12,262 nucleotides of DNA from Verrucomicrobiota bacterium. Its GTDB lineage: Bacteria; Verrucomicrobiota; Verrucomicrobiia; Limisphaerales; JAGWYX01. Below the pieces are notes generated by a model. The model did no database searches. It was not told where the DNA came from and worked only from the letters and a program-made list of their open reading frames with translations. Shown here piece by piece: positions 1-6,237 of the stretch. Both the position numbers and the translations under genes were made by a program. The first letter of the stretch is position 1; each line of letters opens with the position of its first letter. The stretch is taken from contig JAGWYX010000034.1 in the NCBI GenBank assembly GCA_018969165.1, positions 1 through 12,262 of the forward strand, given 5' to 3'.

Positions 1-747
1 CACTGGCATTTCGGAAAGCTCGTCCAGCAAGAGCGTGCCGCCCTGGGCCTGGCGAAACAAGCCCTGGCGGTCCGCCTGCGCGCCGGTATAGGCGCCCTTG
101 ACGGCCCCGAACAACTCGCTTTCGATCAATTCATGGGGCAAGGCCGCGCAGTTGATCTTGACGAACGGCCCCTTGCTCCGCGGGCTGAACACGTGGAGCA
201 GGTCGGCGATCACCTCCTTGCCGGTGCCGCTCTCGCCGGTGATCAGGACGGAGAGTTCGCTCGGCGCCACCCGCTCGATGGTGCGCGCCACCATCTTCAT
301 CACCGCCGACTGGAAGACGGGCGAGGCGCGACCGCTCACGTTGGACAAGGCCTTGCGCAAGGAGACCGTTTCCTCGTTGAGCTGTTTGTGCTCGAGGGCA
401 CGGTCGATCGACAGCAGCAGCGCCTTTGGCTCAAAGGGCTTCTTCTGAAAATGATAGGCCCCCCGCTTGGTCGCCTCGACCGCCGCGTCCAGGGTCGCGT
501 GACCGGTCAACACGATCACCTCGGTCGCCGGCCAGGCCTGCTTGACCACCGGCAGCAGCTCCAACCCGTCGGCGTCCGGTAACTTCAGGTCGAGCAGCAC
601 CACGTCGGCTGGCCTCTCCCCCAGCGCCGTCTCCAACGCGCGACCGTCCTCGACCAACGCGACCTCATGGCCTTCTCGCTCCAACACCGCGGCGAGCAGG
701 TGGCGCACCTCGGTGTCATCGTCCACCACCAGGATTCGCGCGCTCAT
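1..747 (-). CDS. NtrC-family sigma-54-dependent response regulator (partial, C-terminus beyond window)
   Basis: The 249 visible residues show a receiver domain at about 1-120, with an acidic pocket in ILVVDDD, phosphoacceptor Asp53 in LLDLKLPD, Thr81 and Lys103. An AAA+ sigma-54 activation domain starts near residue 140, with Walker A GESGTGKE at 171-178 and the start of Walker B in GTLLLDELSE. The sigma-54 contact loop reads GAYTGA at 218-223 instead of the usual GAFTGA, a conservative aromatic swap. By family knowledge, phosphorylation by a partner histidine kinase drives oligomerisation and ATP-dependent opening of sigma-54 promoters. The rest of the AAA+ domain and the Fis-type HTH lie beyond position 1. 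The start overlaps the stop of the peptidase C26 gene as ATGA, so translation is probably coupled, and I see no separate Shine-Dalgarno. No kinase gene is visible; it may lie further left. The family is certain; the target genes are unknown. Confidence 0.95.
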   Translation of the reverse strand, partial: MSARILVVDDDTEVRHLLAAVLEREGHEVALVEDGRALETALGERPADVVLLDLKLPDADGLELLPVVKQAWPATEVIVLTGHATLDAAVEATKRGAYHFQKKPFEPKALLLSIDRALEHKQLNEETVSLRKALSNVSGRASPVFQSAVMKMVARTIERVAPSELSVLITGESGTGKEVIADLLHVFSPRSKGPFVKINCAALPHELIESELFGAVKGAYTGAQADRQGLFRQAQGGTLLLDELSEMPV

Positions 748-1526
748 CGGGATGGTCGCATTCGCGGCGCGCAGGCGCGGATGAAGCTCTCAAACAGCGG
801 CCGGAATTCCGCATGCCGGGCCACCAGCCGTTCGGGGTGAAATTGAACCGAGAGCAAATAGGGTAACAGGCGGGTGTCTTGCGGCCGCAGCTCAAGGCCC
901 TCGACCACCCCGTCCGGGCCTTGCGCCGTAATGCGCAAAGGCGGGGCCACGCGCGCCACGGCCTGGTGATGCGAGCTGTTGACGCCGATCCGGCGGCGGC
1001 CAAACAACCGGCCCAGGAGCGAGTCCGGTTCGAGTTCGACCTCATGCACGAGTTGGTCCTTGCGATCGGACCGGGCATGATTCAAGGCCCCGGGGCGTTC
1101 GGCGCGGATATCCACCAGCAGCGTGCCGCCCAGCGCGACGTTCAGGATTTGTTGCCCGCGGCAAATGGCAAGCAGGGGTTTCCGGCGGCGAAAGACTTCG
1201 CCGATGACCTCCATTTCGAGCAGGTCCCGCTCAGGACAGAGCGGGCCGAGCGTCCGTCTCAAGCGCGTCGGCACGGTGGACCGGTACAACTTCGGTTGCA
1301 CGTCGTCGCCACCGGTCAACATCACCCCGTCACAACGCCGCACGGCCTCGATCGCCGGCGACGGCTCGGGGGTAATCGGCAATATCCAAGGCAACCCACC
1401 CGCGGCCAGGATCGCGTTCGCGTAAAGATAGGACAGGCTGAGCGACAGATCGCTGAACTCGACCCCGCGGCGTTCGGCGCTGGGGACGATCAAGATCAGC
1501 GGGGCGCAGGTCAGCGTTCTGGACAT
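744..1526 (-). CDS. Peptidase C26 / gamma-glutamyl-gamma-aminobutyrate hydrolase-like class I glutamine amidotransferase
   Basis: This is a 260-aa protein of normal length for the PuuD/peptidase C26 family. The nucleophile elbow LAICRGQQ places catalytic Cys122, and SVQFHPER supplies His230 and Glu232, completing the Cys-His-Glu triad. TGGDDVQP (71-78) and VNSSHHQAV (182-190) are further family signatures. E. coli PuuD hydrolyses gamma-glutamyl-GABA in putrescine breakdown. No other putrescine genes are seen here, so the true substrate could be another gamma-glutamyl amide. There is no signal peptide, so it should be cytoplasmic. It lies 66 bp downstream of the 90-aa protein gene and overlaps the response regulator by ATGA, so all four genes from ispF leftwards may be one transcript. 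The ATG start gives the expected N-terminus; only a weak AGG lies upstream of it. Confidence 0.93.
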   Translation of the reverse strand: MSRTLTCAPLILIVPSAERRGVEFSDLSLSLSYLYANAILAAGGLPWILPITPEPSPAIEAVRRCDGVMLTGGDDVQPKLYRSTVPTRLRRTLGPLCPERDLLEMEVIGEVFRRRKPLLAICRGQQILNVALGGTLLVDIRAERPGALNHARSDRKDQLVHEVELEPDSLLGRLFGRRRIGVNSSHHQAVARVAPPLRITAQGPDGVVEGLELRPQDTRLLPYLLSVQFHPERLVARHAEFRPLFESFIRACAPRMRPSR

Positions 1527-1592
1527 AGCCTGTGGCGGCGCCGTCCTGGGTCGGCTTGCCGGCCGCTCCGCCGGCGGCGGTTGGTATCCGGC

Positions 1593-1865
1593 TCAGGACT
1601 CATGGTCCGGGAATCGTTCGCGGATGGTCTGCCGCAGGCGATCGGCCTCCTCGGGCCGCAAAAGGCGGCGGCGGATGCGGCGCTGGACTGCATCCAACAG
1701 TTCCAGCCAGTCCTCCAGCGGCGGCTGTTCGACCGCTTGCCATGGTTCGAACCGCCGTTGGCGGGCATAGAACCGCCAGCGGCTTCCGACGTGCCGCGCG
1801 TACACCTCCAGCTTGGTGCCTTCTGCCGTCCGCCGCTTCCAACTGATCTCCGCCTTGGCCGACAT
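1593..1865 (-). CDS. Conserved-looking small protein of unknown function (90 aa)
   Basis: I do not recognise a family. The gene is supported by position: its ATG lies 3 bp after the ispF stop on the same strand, the reading frame is open for 90 codons, and it fills the gap before the C26 gene. The N-terminal half is Trp/Arg-rich with alternating short strands (EISWKRR, LEVYARH, WRFYARQ), which could be a small beta-sheet that meets RNA or protein. The C-terminal half (LEDWLELLDAVQRRIRRRL and onward) looks like two charged amphipathic helices. There is no signal peptide or membrane segment. The tight spacing suggests translational coupling with ispF. A different frame at nearly the same position is also open, but that frame lacks the regular composition of a folded protein. 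Confidence 0.72.
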   Translation of the reverse strand: MSAKAEISWKRRTAEGTKLEVYARHVGSRWRFYARQRRFEPWQAVEQPPLEDWLELLDAVQRRIRRRLLRPEEADRLRQTIRERFPDHES

Positions 1866-1868
1866 GGT

Positions 1869-2348
1869 TCACTGCCGCAGCTCCACGCTGGCGACGGCCA
1901 TCGCCGCAATCCCCTCCTCGCGTCCCAGGAAGCCGAGGTGCTCGTTGGTGGTGGCCTTGACGCCGACGCGTTTGGGATTGATCTCGAGCGCGATGGCGAT
2001 GTGGCTTTGCATGGCGTGAATGTGCGGCGCCAACTTGGGTTCCTGCGCAATAATGGTGGCGTCCACGTTGACGATCCGGGCATCGTGAAACGCGATTTGG
2101 CGGGCGACCTCCTGCAGAAAAACCCGGCTCGGGGCGCCGCGCCAGCGCGGATCCGTGTTGGGGAAAAAATGGCCAATATCACCCTCGCCCAGCGCGCCGA
2201 ACAGGGCGTCGCAAACCGCATGCATCAGCACGTCGGCGTCCGAGTGGCCCTCCAGACCCTTGGTGTGGGGGATCTCGACCCCGCCCAACACCAGTTTGCG
2301 GCCTTCCACCAGACGATGGACATCATATCCGATGCCGACGTGATTCAT
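1869..2348 (-). CDS. ispF: 2-C-methyl-D-erythritol 2,4-cyclodiphosphate synthase
   Basis: This is a 159-aa, full-length IspF. It converts 4-diphosphocytidyl-2-C-methyl-D-erythritol 2-phosphate to 2-C-methyl-D-erythritol 2,4-cyclodiphosphate with release of CMP, the fifth step of the MEP isoprenoid pathway. The N-terminal GIGYDVHRL gives metal ligands Asp9 and His11, and GHSDADVLMHAVCDAL gives the third ligand His43. DIGHFFPNTDP (57-67), the INVDATI-like segment (VNVDATIIAQEPK) and the C-terminal KATTNEHLGFLGREEG substrate loop are all present, so the enzyme looks intact. The family forms cytosolic homotrimers. The start is fixed by the motif distance and by the promoter just upstream. It heads the minus-strand operon and is divergent from the aminotransferase gene. 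ispD, often next to ispF in other bacteria, is not here. Confidence 0.97.
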   Translation of the reverse strand: MNHVGIGYDVHRLVEGRKLVLGGVEIPHTKGLEGHSDADVLMHAVCDALFGALGEGDIGHFFPNTDPRWRGAPSRVFLQEVARQIAFHDARIVNVDATIIAQEPKLAPHIHAMQSHIAIALEINPKRVGVKATTNEHLGFLGREEGIAAMAVASVELRQ

Positions 2349-2355
2349 GGTTCGG

Positions 2356-2361
2356 ATTATA
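2356..2361 (-). promoter_or_regulatory. Candidate -10 element of ispF (leaderless start)
   Basis: Read on the minus strand this is a perfect TATAAT, separated by only 7 nt (CCGAACC) from the ispF ATG. A sigma-70-type start would fall on or next to the A of the start codon, leaving no room for a Shine-Dalgarno. The -35 region is poor: TTTCCG lies 17 nt upstream. The exact start site is inferred. Confidence 0.45.
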
Positions 2362-2433
2362 TCGACCGGATGGGGATGCGGAAAAGCAAATAGTTTCCCG
2401 AGTCAGGAGAATGGGCCTGCCACACGGCGGAAA

Positions 2434-2447
2434 ACGTCGGCCGACGT
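2434..2447. promoter_or_regulatory. 14-bp perfect palindrome in the divergent intergenic region
   Basis: ACGTCGGCCGACGT is self-complementary over 14 bp with no spacer. It lies between ispF and the aminotransferase gene, about 85 bp upstream of the ispF ATG and 118 bp upstream of the aminotransferase ATG. Its position and symmetry suit a dimeric regulator, but no match to a known operator is claimed. Confidence 0.3.
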
Positions 2448-2564
2448 CCGTTTGGTGTCGAGCCGGGTCCTCGGGCAGCGGCCGGACTGGACGGGGAAAC
2501 GACCGGCACAAGGTGAAAACTTGACTTGAAACTAATAAGTCTCAAGGCTCAAGGTCTCTTAATT

Positions 2565-3653
2565 ATGGGACACGTCAAATTACATATTCCAGGACCGGTC
2601 GAGGTGAGTGAAAAGACCCTGCGCGCCTTCCGTTCGCCGATGATCGGACACCGCGGCCAGGGGTTCAAAGATCTTTACGCGAAAATTCAGCCGCGACTCC
2701 AGGCGCTGTTTTACACCAGGCAACTCGTTTACCTCAGCACCTCCTCGGCCTGGGGCGTGATGGAGGCGGCCCTGCGCAACCTCGTCGCTAAAAAAGTGCT
2801 GTGCTGCATGTGCGGCGCGTTTTCCGACAAATGGTTCGATGTCGCTCAGCGTTGCGGCAAGGCCGCCGACGCCCTCAAAGTGGAGTGGGGTTCGCCCATC
2901 CGCGCCGCCCAGGTGGAGGCCAAACTCGCCACCGGCCAGTTCGACGCCCTGACCGTCATTCACAACGAAACCTCGACCGGCACGATGAGCCCGTTGGCCG
3001 AGATCGCTGCGCTCAAAGCGAAATACCCGGACGTGATGTTCATCCTCGATTCGGTCAGTTCGTTCAGCGGGATCAAGATCGAGTTCGACCGGCTCGGCCT
3101 GGACGTGTTGCTGGCGGGGACGCAAAAGGCCCTCGCCCTGCCGCCCGGCATGGCGGTGTTCACCTGTTCGCCCGCTGCGCTGACCAAGGCCGCCACGATG
3201 AAGGACCGCGGGTACTATTTCGATTTCGTCGAGTTCCAGAAAAACGCGGAGCAAAGCATGACCCCGAGCACACCGAGCATCGGGCACGTCTATGCGCTCG
3301 AATCCAAGCTCGACGACATCTTCGCCGAGGGCCTCGACGCGCGCTATGCCCGTCACGCGAGGCTGGCGCAGAGGACCCGCGACTGGGCGGCGCGTCACGG
3401 GTTCGTGCTGTTCCCCGAAAATGGCTTCGAGTCCGTGACGCTCACGTGCGTCAGCAATGGCGCCCGACCCGGTGGCCGGGTCGTGGACGTGCCAAAGCTG
3501 CAGAAGCTCGTCAAGGACCAGGGCTTCCTGATCGACGGCGGTTACGGGAAGATCAAGGGCACGACCTTCCGCATTTCGAACATGGGCGACGAGACCGAGG
3601 CGACGATGGGTCAACTCTACGCCGCCCTCGATGCCGCCATGAAGCAGTTCTGA
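2565..3653 (+). CDS. Class V aminotransferase, alanine-glyoxylate/serine-pyruvate type
   Basis: This is a 362-aa PLP enzyme of fold type I. HIPGPVEVSE at the N-terminus is the usual opening of the alanine-glyoxylate/serine-pyruvate group. The segment HNETSTG (133-139) contacts the cofactor, Asp162 in ILDSVSS pairs with the pyridine nitrogen, and the Schiff-base lysine is Lys188 in AGTQKALALPPG. Arg336 in TFRISNMG fits the substrate carboxylate site. The frame is open further upstream to a TTG, but the ATG at 2565 is preferred: family homology starts there and an AAGGT lies about 9 nt upstream. Likely substrates are small amino acids (alanine, serine, glycine/glyoxylate); the exact pair cannot be read from sequence. 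The nearest same-strand gene is over 1 kb away, so it is probably monocistronic. A class V enzyme next to an Lrp/AsnC regulator suggests amino-acid-responsive control. Confidence 0.95.
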   Translation: MGHVKLHIPGPVEVSEKTLRAFRSPMIGHRGQGFKDLYAKIQPRLQALFYTRQLVYLSTSSAWGVMEAALRNLVAKKVLCCMCGAFSDKWFDVAQRCGKAADALKVEWGSPIRAAQVEAKLATGQFDALTVIHNETSTGTMSPLAEIAALKAKYPDVMFILDSVSSFSGIKIEFDRLGLDVLLAGTQKALALPPGMAVFTCSPAALTKAATMKDRGYYFDFVEFQKNAEQSMTPSTPSIGHVYALESKLDDIFAEGLDARYARHARLAQRTRDWAARHGFVLFPENGFESVTLTCVSNGARPGGRVVDVPKLQKLVKDQGFLIDGGYGKIKGTTFRISNMGDETEATMGQLYAALDAAMKQF

Positions 3654-3658
3654 GAGCT

Positions 3659-3746
3659 GCGAGCTTGCTGTCGCCTGGACAAGTTTCGTGCCGGCAAGGC
3701 TTGCTGGCGAGCTTGCTGTCGCCTGGACAAGTTTCGTGCCGGCAAG
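3659..3746. repeat. Tandem direct repeat, two 40-bp identical units at 48-bp period
   Basis: The units at 3659-3698 and 3707-3746 are identical over 40 bp and separated by GCTTGCTG, which itself repeats the start of the unit. The junction GCCGGCAAGGCTTGCTGGC can fold into a hairpin with one wobble pair. It begins 5 bp after the aminotransferase stop, so it may shape the 3' end of that mRNA. Only two units are present. Confidence 0.85.
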
Positions 3747-4009
3747 AGGTTATGGGAAATTAGAGCCGTTTTTCGGGCCTTACAGCCGATTTTCAAGCCT
3801 CTTTTTGCCTCCTTGAGAATCCGGATTCCCCACCACAGGAGATCGCGACGGCGGGGAGAGCGGAACGGAGTGTGCGTTCGGAGCCCGAATTGTCCGTTAC
3901 AGACAGAAATCGAGGGTGAAAATCGCCTGCAAGGCCATAATCGGGGCCGTCTTTTTGTCGAATCGCCTCCAGATCAAGGAGATGCTTCGGCGACAGCAGA
4001 CGTACAACA
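3747..4009. other. Intergenic region between aminotransferase and Lrp genes, no gene seen
   Basis: This 263-bp stretch between convergent genes has short T-runs (CCGTTTTTCGG, CCTCTTTTTGCC, CCGTCTTTTTG). The last follows a GGCC-8 nt-GGCC stem near 3934-3957 and could end plus-strand transcripts. None is a strong intrinsic terminator. Short open frames on both strands lack codon bias and have no recognisable family. Confidence 0.4.
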
Positions 4010-4489
4010 CTACGGGGAAACCGCAAGCCGGTCCTCGTTGCGTTCCTGCTGCATTAAGACGCCCTGTTCCTTGTACGGCTTGAGCATGAAATGCGTCGCC
4101 GTCGAAATAACTCCCTGGATGGTCGCCAGTTTTTCCGAGACAAACGATGCCACCTCGCGCAGGCTCGAACCCTCGACAATCACCAGCAAATCGTAAGCGC
4201 CGGACATCAGGTAACAAGACTTGACCTCGCGGTACTTGGCGATCCGCTCGGCCAGCCGGTTGAAGCCGCCCTCCCGCTCCGGCGTGATCTTCACCTCGAT
4301 CACCGCGCGGACGACGTCCACACCGAGTTTCTCCTCGTTCAAAATCGTGCGGTAGCCGAGGATCACCTGGTCCTTTTCGTAAGCCTTGACCTTGGCGGCG
4401 ATCTCTTTCTCGGGTTGCCCCAGCAAGGCAGCCAACTCGGCGGGCTTCAACGCCGCGTTCTCGTGCAGCAACTTCAATAGCGCGTCCAT
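4010..4489 (-). CDS. Lrp/AsnC-family transcriptional regulator
   Basis: This is a 159-aa protein of standard family length. Residues 1-50 form a winged HTH (LLKLLHENAALKPAELAALLG, then the recognition helix EKEIAAKVKAYEKDQVILGYRTILN). Residues about 58-140 form the RAM ligand-binding domain: VVRAVIEVKITPE, the alternating helix NRLAERIAKYREVKSCY, MSGAYDLLVIVEG, then VISTATHFMLKPYKEQG. Family members form octamers or dimers that bind amino acids. The start chosen is the ATG at 4489, because the further upstream residues are encoded by the repeat arm at 4525-4583 and do not resemble the family. AGAAGA lies just upstream. It faces the class V aminotransferase convergently and is divergent from the MnmC-like gene. 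The likely effector is an amino acid, possibly one handled by the neighbouring aminotransferase. Confidence 0.93.
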   Translation of the reverse strand: MDALLKLLHENAALKPAELAALLGQPEKEIAAKVKAYEKDQVILGYRTILNEEKLGVDVVRAVIEVKITPEREGGFNRLAERIAKYREVKSCYLMSGAYDLLVIVEGSSLREVASFVSEKLATIQGVISTATHFMLKPYKEQGVLMQQERNEDRLAVSP

Positions 4490-4524
4490 GGCGGAATCTT
4501 CTACCAGCAGGCGCCCGGAGCCAA

Positions 4525-4727
4525 GCTTGAAGTCCGAAGGTCGAAGTCCGAAATTCGAGGGAAATCCGAAACCTGAAATCCGGGCCAAGCCGACCTCCCT
4601 TCCTTCAGCGGGCAGTTGTCGGATTCACTCCCGGCGATGAACGGTGGCCGCCGATTTCATAATCGGACTTCAAATCCCGAACTTCGGACTTCCCTCGGTC
4701 TTCGGAAATCGGCCCTCGGATTTCGAC
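4525..4727. repeat. Degenerate TCCGAA-type short repeats in two opposed arms
   Basis: The left arm (about 4525-4583) is a string of GAAGTCCGAA-like units spaced 7-14 bp apart. The right arm (about 4652-4727) carries the same units on the opposite strand. TTGAAGTCCGA at 4527-4537 is the exact reverse complement of TCGGACTTCAA at 4663-4673, and GAAGTCCGAA at 4543-4552 pairs with 4683-4692. The arms could form a long imperfect hairpin. I see no protein-coding signal here. Confidence 0.75.
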
Positions 4728-4792
4728 GAGCTGCTCCGGTTCGCGCGCCTCATTTTGGTTGCGTGACGGTCGCTCGCGGCCAAACTCGCGGC

Positions 4793-5680
4793 ATGCACTC
4801 CGCCTCGGGCTATCGCCTGGCGCGCTTGGCCAACGGCGCCTGGAGCGTCCGTTCGTTGGCGCACCAGGAGACATTCCACCCGGTCATCGGCCCCGTTGCC
4901 GAGGCTGAAGCGCTGTATGTCCGCCAACTGCGCCTGGTCGAACGCCGGGCGGCGGCGCCGGGCGAGTTCGTGCTCTGGGATGTCGGGCTGGGCGCGGCCG
5001 CCAACGTCCTGACGGTGCTGCGGGCCACCCGCCATTTGCCCGGCACGATGCGGGTGCTGAGCTTCGACCAAACCCTCGAACCGCTCGAGTTCGCCTTGTG
5101 CCACACCGACGCCCTCGGCTACCTCGGCGGCTATGAGGAGCGGTTGCGGCGGCTGATCACGGAGTACCGCGTGCGGTTTACCGACGGCACCCAAACGGTA
5201 GACTGGACACTGGAGTTGCACGATTTCCCGACGCTGCTGGCCAAGGCGGATCGACAACTGCCCTCGGCCGGGCGGCTTGAACAAACAACCTGGCCGCCGC
5301 CGCACGCGATCCTGTTTGACGCGTTTTCGCCGGCGAAGAACCCGGCGATGTGGACGCTACCGTTGTTCGCCGATTTATTTGACCAGCTCGATCCGCGGCG
5401 GCCGTGCGCCCTGCCGACCTATTCGCGGAGCACGATGCTGCGCGTAACGTTGCTCCTCGCAGGTTTCTTCGTCGGCGCCGGCCATGCCACCGGCGAAAAG
5501 GAGGAAACCACCATCGCCGCTAACTTCCTGAGCTTGCTTGACCATCCGCTGGGCCGGAGCTGGCTGCGGCGCGCGCACCGCTCGACCAGCGCCGAACCGC
5601 TTTGCGAACCGGTCTACCGGCAACAGCCGCTTTCGCCGCGCACCTGGGAAAGGCTGCTCGAACATCCGCAGTTCGCGTAG
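4793..5680 (+). CDS. MnmC/MnmD-like SAM-dependent tRNA methyltransferase (DUF752 type)
   Basis: This 295-aa protein has the layout of the methyltransferase domain of MnmC, which completes 5-methylaminomethyl-2-thiouridine at the tRNA wobble base. SAM motif I is LWDVGLGAAANVLTVL (61-76), and FDQTLEPL (91-98) ends beta-2. The family hallmark appears as ILFDAFSPAKNPAMWT (173-188), followed by TYSRSTMLRVTLLLAGFFV (209-227) and a GEKEETTIA segment near 234-242. The FAD-dependent oxidase half of E. coli MnmC is absent, as in stand-alone MnmD proteins. The start is uncertain: ATG 4793 opens the family-like MHSASGYRLARLANG, an in-frame GTG at 4763 would add 10 residues, and no clear Shine-Dalgarno is seen. 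The frame continues upstream through the repeat arms, which is not real coding. The substrate is inferred from family; a related methylation is possible. Confidence 0.83.
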   Translation: MHSASGYRLARLANGAWSVRSLAHQETFHPVIGPVAEAEALYVRQLRLVERRAAAPGEFVLWDVGLGAAANVLTVLRATRHLPGTMRVLSFDQTLEPLEFALCHTDALGYLGGYEERLRRLITEYRVRFTDGTQTVDWTLELHDFPTLLAKADRQLPSAGRLEQTTWPPPHAILFDAFSPAKNPAMWTLPLFADLFDQLDPRRPCALPTYSRSTMLRVTLLLAGFFVGAGHATGEKEETTIAANFLSLLDHPLGRSWLRRAHRSTSAEPLCEPVYRQQPLSPRTWERLLEHPQFA

Positions 5681-5863
5681 CGAGGCGCAAACCCGATCCA
5701 CCACGAATCGACACCAAACGAGGCCCCACGAAGTTCAGGGATCGAGATCCGATTTGATTCGCGCTATCCGCGCCATCCGCGGTAATTCGATCCTCCAATT
5801 CCAGGGTTTCGCCGGTGATGGCAGAAACCACTGCCGGACGAACCAACCAACCTCGACTGGGAG

Positions 5864-5882
5864 GGACCGCGTGTCGCGGTCC
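5864..5882. repeat. Short hairpin, 8-bp arms with 3-nt loop
   Basis: GGACCGCG-TGT-CGCGGTCC is a perfect inverted repeat inside the non-coding stretch. No T-run follows on either strand, so it is unlikely to be a simple terminator; it may be part of a dispersed repeat. Confidence 0.6.
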
Positions 5883-5992
5883 AGCAATTGGTGGACAGCA
5901 GCATGCCACCCCTCCCGGTTCGACGCCGCAATTCAGGCCCGAGAGTGGACGTGACGGCCCTCACGAGCCGCCTTGCCCGCCGCCCTCCCCAG

Positions 5993-6023
5993 CCCTCTCC
6001 TTCGCTGGCAGCGAAGGAGAGGG
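5993..6023. repeat. 31-bp perfect palindrome with 1-nt centre
   Basis: The two arms are CCCTCTCCTTCGCTG and CAGCGAAGGAGAGGG, 15 bp each around a single G. A second small hairpin (GCCC-GCA-GGGC) follows at once. This type of CTCTCC/GGAGAG hairpin, seen between genes and without a poly-T tail, looks like a dispersed non-coding repeat rather than a terminator. Confidence 0.8.
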
Positions 6024-6090
6024 TGCCCGCAGGGCGGGAGAGGAGGTGCTTCGGTTCCTGGTCCCATTTCATGCGCAAATGCGAAAACGG

Positions 6091-6183
6091 GCGTTCCAGG
6101 AAGCCCTTGCGGTCCCGGTCATCACTGAAAATCGCGTGGCCGTGGTTGCCTCGAGCCATCGCCAGATGGACCGACCCTTTCAT
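6091..6183 (-). pseudogene. N-terminal remnant of a REP-associated tyrosine transposase (RAYT, Y1/IS200-like)
   Basis: The minus strand encodes VHLAMARGNHGHAIFSDDRD followed by RKGFLE. This matches the N-terminal signature of RAYT/Transposase_17 proteins, which typically read YHVMARGNxxxxIFxDDxDRxxFL. The first beta-strand and M-A-R-G-N motif are present. The sequence then leaves the family (RPFSHLRMKW) and enters the 31-bp palindrome region. The HUH motif and the catalytic tyrosine are gone, so no activity is expected. The 33-bp element at 6205-6237 lies 21 bp upstream of the ATG, as expected for a RAYT with its cognate palindrome. The call rests on about 26 residues. Confidence 0.62.
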
Positions 6184-6204
6184 ACGGGAGAAACAAGGGC
6201 TGAT

Positions 6205-6237
6205 AACAGTGTCATTACTTAAGTACGACCCCTTTAC
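6205..6237 (-). repeat. 33-bp palindrome-bearing element, copy 1 (likely RAYT cognate sequence)
   Basis: Copy 1 matches the element at 10398-10430 in opposite orientation at 32 of 33 positions. Its centre is the perfect 10-bp palindrome TACTTAAGTA, flanked by GTC and GAC that can also pair across bulges. The outer end reads GTAAAGGGGTCGT on the minus strand. It sits just upstream of the RAYT remnant. Confidence 0.85.

Larger units (their letters stand above)
5681..6090. other. Intergenic region with repeat-like segments, no gene supported
   Basis: Between the MnmC-like stop and the transposase remnant I see no reading frame with a recognisable family. The stretch near 5757-5783 (CGCGCTATCCGCGCCATCCGCGG) has internal near-repeats, and the hairpins at 5864-5882 and 5993-6023 suggest a pile-up of non-coding dispersed repeats. 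Confidence 0.5.

Noticed and set aside
879..2393. Open frame of 504 codons on the plus strand
   Set aside because: It is antisense to ispF, the 90-aa gene and the C26 gene, whose motifs are clear on the minus strand. Its composition is typical of GC-rich shadow frames.
2580..3614. Open frame of 344 codons on the minus strand
   Set aside because: It is a mirror frame of the class V aminotransferase, which has all catalytic motifs on the plus strand.
3659..3746. Possible CRISPR array
   Set aside because: There are only two units, an 8-bp spacer that itself repeats part of the unit, and no cas gene. It is a tandem duplication.
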